The position numbers were made by a program, and so were the translations under genes. From Desulfurobacteriaceae bacterium (GTDB lineage Bacteria; Aquificota; Aquificia; Desulfurobacteriales; DQVG01): 5,476 bases of DNA. Below the pieces are notes generated by a model. That model saw nothing but the letters and a program-made list of their open reading frames with translations. It searched no databases and was not told the origin of the DNA. The first letter of the stretch is position 1, and the number at the start of each line of letters is the position of its first letter. The stretch spans positions 1 through 5,476 of the forward strand of contig DQVG01000093.1 of NCBI GenBank assembly GCA_015661865.1. The letters run 5' to 3'. Positions 5,046 to 5,476 of the stretch are shown here, piece after piece.

Positions 5046-5476
5046 ATGAAATTTTTTTGTGTATCTGGTTATCATAATGTGGGAAAAACTACTTTTATAT
5101 TAAAGTTTTTAGATTATTTAAAATCTCAAAATCAAAGTTTTGCAGTTATAAAATCTACCCACCATAAAGATATAGTAAATAAAGATACCGCTAAGGATAC
5201 AACAAAATTTTTAAATTCCGGAGCTGATATAGCTTTAATTTCTCCAGAAGAAATACTTATTGAAAAAAAGAAAAAAATTATAAAGCACTTTAATCAAACT
5301 GAAAGTTTAAATTATATTATCTTTAAGTACTTTTTTTCCTATGATTGGGTAATTTTAGAAGGTTTTAAATATTCGAATTTTCCTAAAATAGAAATAGTAA
5401 AGGAACTATCAGATATAAATTTTGAAATAAAAAATAGACTTTGTTTTGTAATAAATGAAAACTTTTTAAATGAAAA
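5046..5476 (+). CDS. mobB: MobB, molybdenum-cofactor guanine dinucleotide biosynthesis accessory GTPase (3' end cut by window edge)
   Basis: MobB is a P-loop GTP-binding protein that assists MobA or related enzymes in maturing molybdopterin cofactors; it is not essential in E. coli. The frame from ATG 5046 stays open for 143 codons to the edge, most of the usual 160-175 residues. It begins MKFFCVSGYHNVGKTTFILK with a Walker A motif, GYHNVGKTT at 8-16 (Lys14, Thr15). Next come AVIKSTHHKD at 33-42 and KDTAKDTTKFLNSGAD at 46-61, equivalent to the family's 'D..GkDt.r...aGA' segment. WVILEGFKYSNFPKIEIV at 101-118 is the MobB signature 'liiEGfk...pkievvr', with Glu105 in the Walker B position. It overlaps hemD by 4 bases (ATGA). 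Its presence suggests the host uses molybdenum or tungsten enzymes. A fusion to a further domain beyond the edge cannot be excluded. Confidence 0.9.
   Translation, partial: MKFFCVSGYHNVGKTTFILKFLDYLKSQNQSFAVIKSTHHKDIVNKDTAKDTTKFLNSGADIALISPEEILIEKKKKIIKHFNQTESLNYIIFKYFFSYDWVILEGFKYSNFPKIEIVKELSDINFEIKNRLCFVINENFLNE

Larger units (their letters stand above)
4305..5049 (+). pseudogene. hemD: Uroporphyrinogen-III synthase gene with a one-base frameshift at a T10 run (possibly still functional, or a sequence error)
   Basis: HemD closes and inverts ring D of hydroxymethylbilane to give uroporphyrinogen III. The frame from ATG 4305 encodes 63 residues: WVTRAKEELDSAKKIVEKYG, then IPLIEFEKL, and SSKTGVRFFF, the family's 'TSxxGVrxff' motif. 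It then hits TGA at 4494-4496. Removing one T from the run at 4485-4494 lets the protein continue as FFFEEKFLRDILKKAKIVFC for 184 more codons. These contain further family features: FCVGKET, LAPGPKKRRKVLFDIL, a Tyr-Gln-Thr before the second half, VTLTSPSTFQALL (the conserved TSPS motif), FLVIGDVTAKEVRKY and DIFTFEEMIKAY. The restored length is 247 residues, normal for HemD, and the stop at 5047-5049 overlaps the mobB start. The downstream part has no ATG, GTG or TTG until 14 codons from its end, so it is not a separate gene. The family call is strong; whether the gene is broken is uncertain. Confidence 0.85.

Noticed and set aside
4494..5049. Second half of hemD as a separate gene
   Set aside because: The frame has no ATG, GTG or TTG until 5005, and its content is the C-terminal part of the same HemD fold.

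Overview
The window is an ordinary, densely packed stretch of bacterial chromosome with low GC (about 30% by eye). Codons favour A or T at the third position, and the proteins are rich in Lys, Ile and Glu. Strong Shine-Dalgarno (SD) sequences (AGGAG/GGAGG) precede several genes. The genes alone do not fix the organism. The composition and the mix of amino-acid transport, tetrapyrrole and molybdenum-cofactor genes would fit a low-GC, possibly thermophilic anaerobe such as a Thermodesulfobacterium-like bacterium, but this is a guess. No tRNA, rRNA, CRISPR, transposon or phage signal was seen, and no gap without a gene exceeds about 120 bases.

Left part (1-2177, minus strand): three genes read leftwards as one probable operon, ybaB > livH > livM. 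livM runs off the left edge. LivH and LivM are the two membrane permeases of a branched-chain amino-acid ABC importer. The ATPases (LivG, LivF) and the binding protein are not in the window, so they should lie beyond position 1 or elsewhere. YbaB/EbfC is a small nucleoid-associated DNA-binding protein and an unusual leading partner for liv genes.

Middle (2178-2294): a divergent intergenic region. It carries a perfect TATAAT -10 box for the leftward operon and the SD of rpsT to the right. The rightward promoter is not obvious.

Right part (2295-5476, plus strand): rpsT (ribosomal protein S20) is followed by radC, whose apparent TTG start lies inside the end of rpsT. After an 84-base gap comes hemC > hemD > mobB. 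hemC and hemD encode consecutive steps from porphobilinogen to uroporphyrinogen III, the common precursor of heme, siroheme and cobalamin. mobB, cut by the right edge, is a P-loop protein tied to molybdenum cofactor. hemD and mobB overlap by ATGA, so they are probably translationally coupled.

The most notable observation is in hemD. Its reading frame breaks at a run of ten T residues (4485-4494), yet the rest of the protein continues intact in the +1 frame to a normal stop that overlaps mobB. This is either a sequence or assembly error, a recent or phase-variable mutation, or a case of transcriptional slippage. I do not see evidence for a wholly new biological system here.
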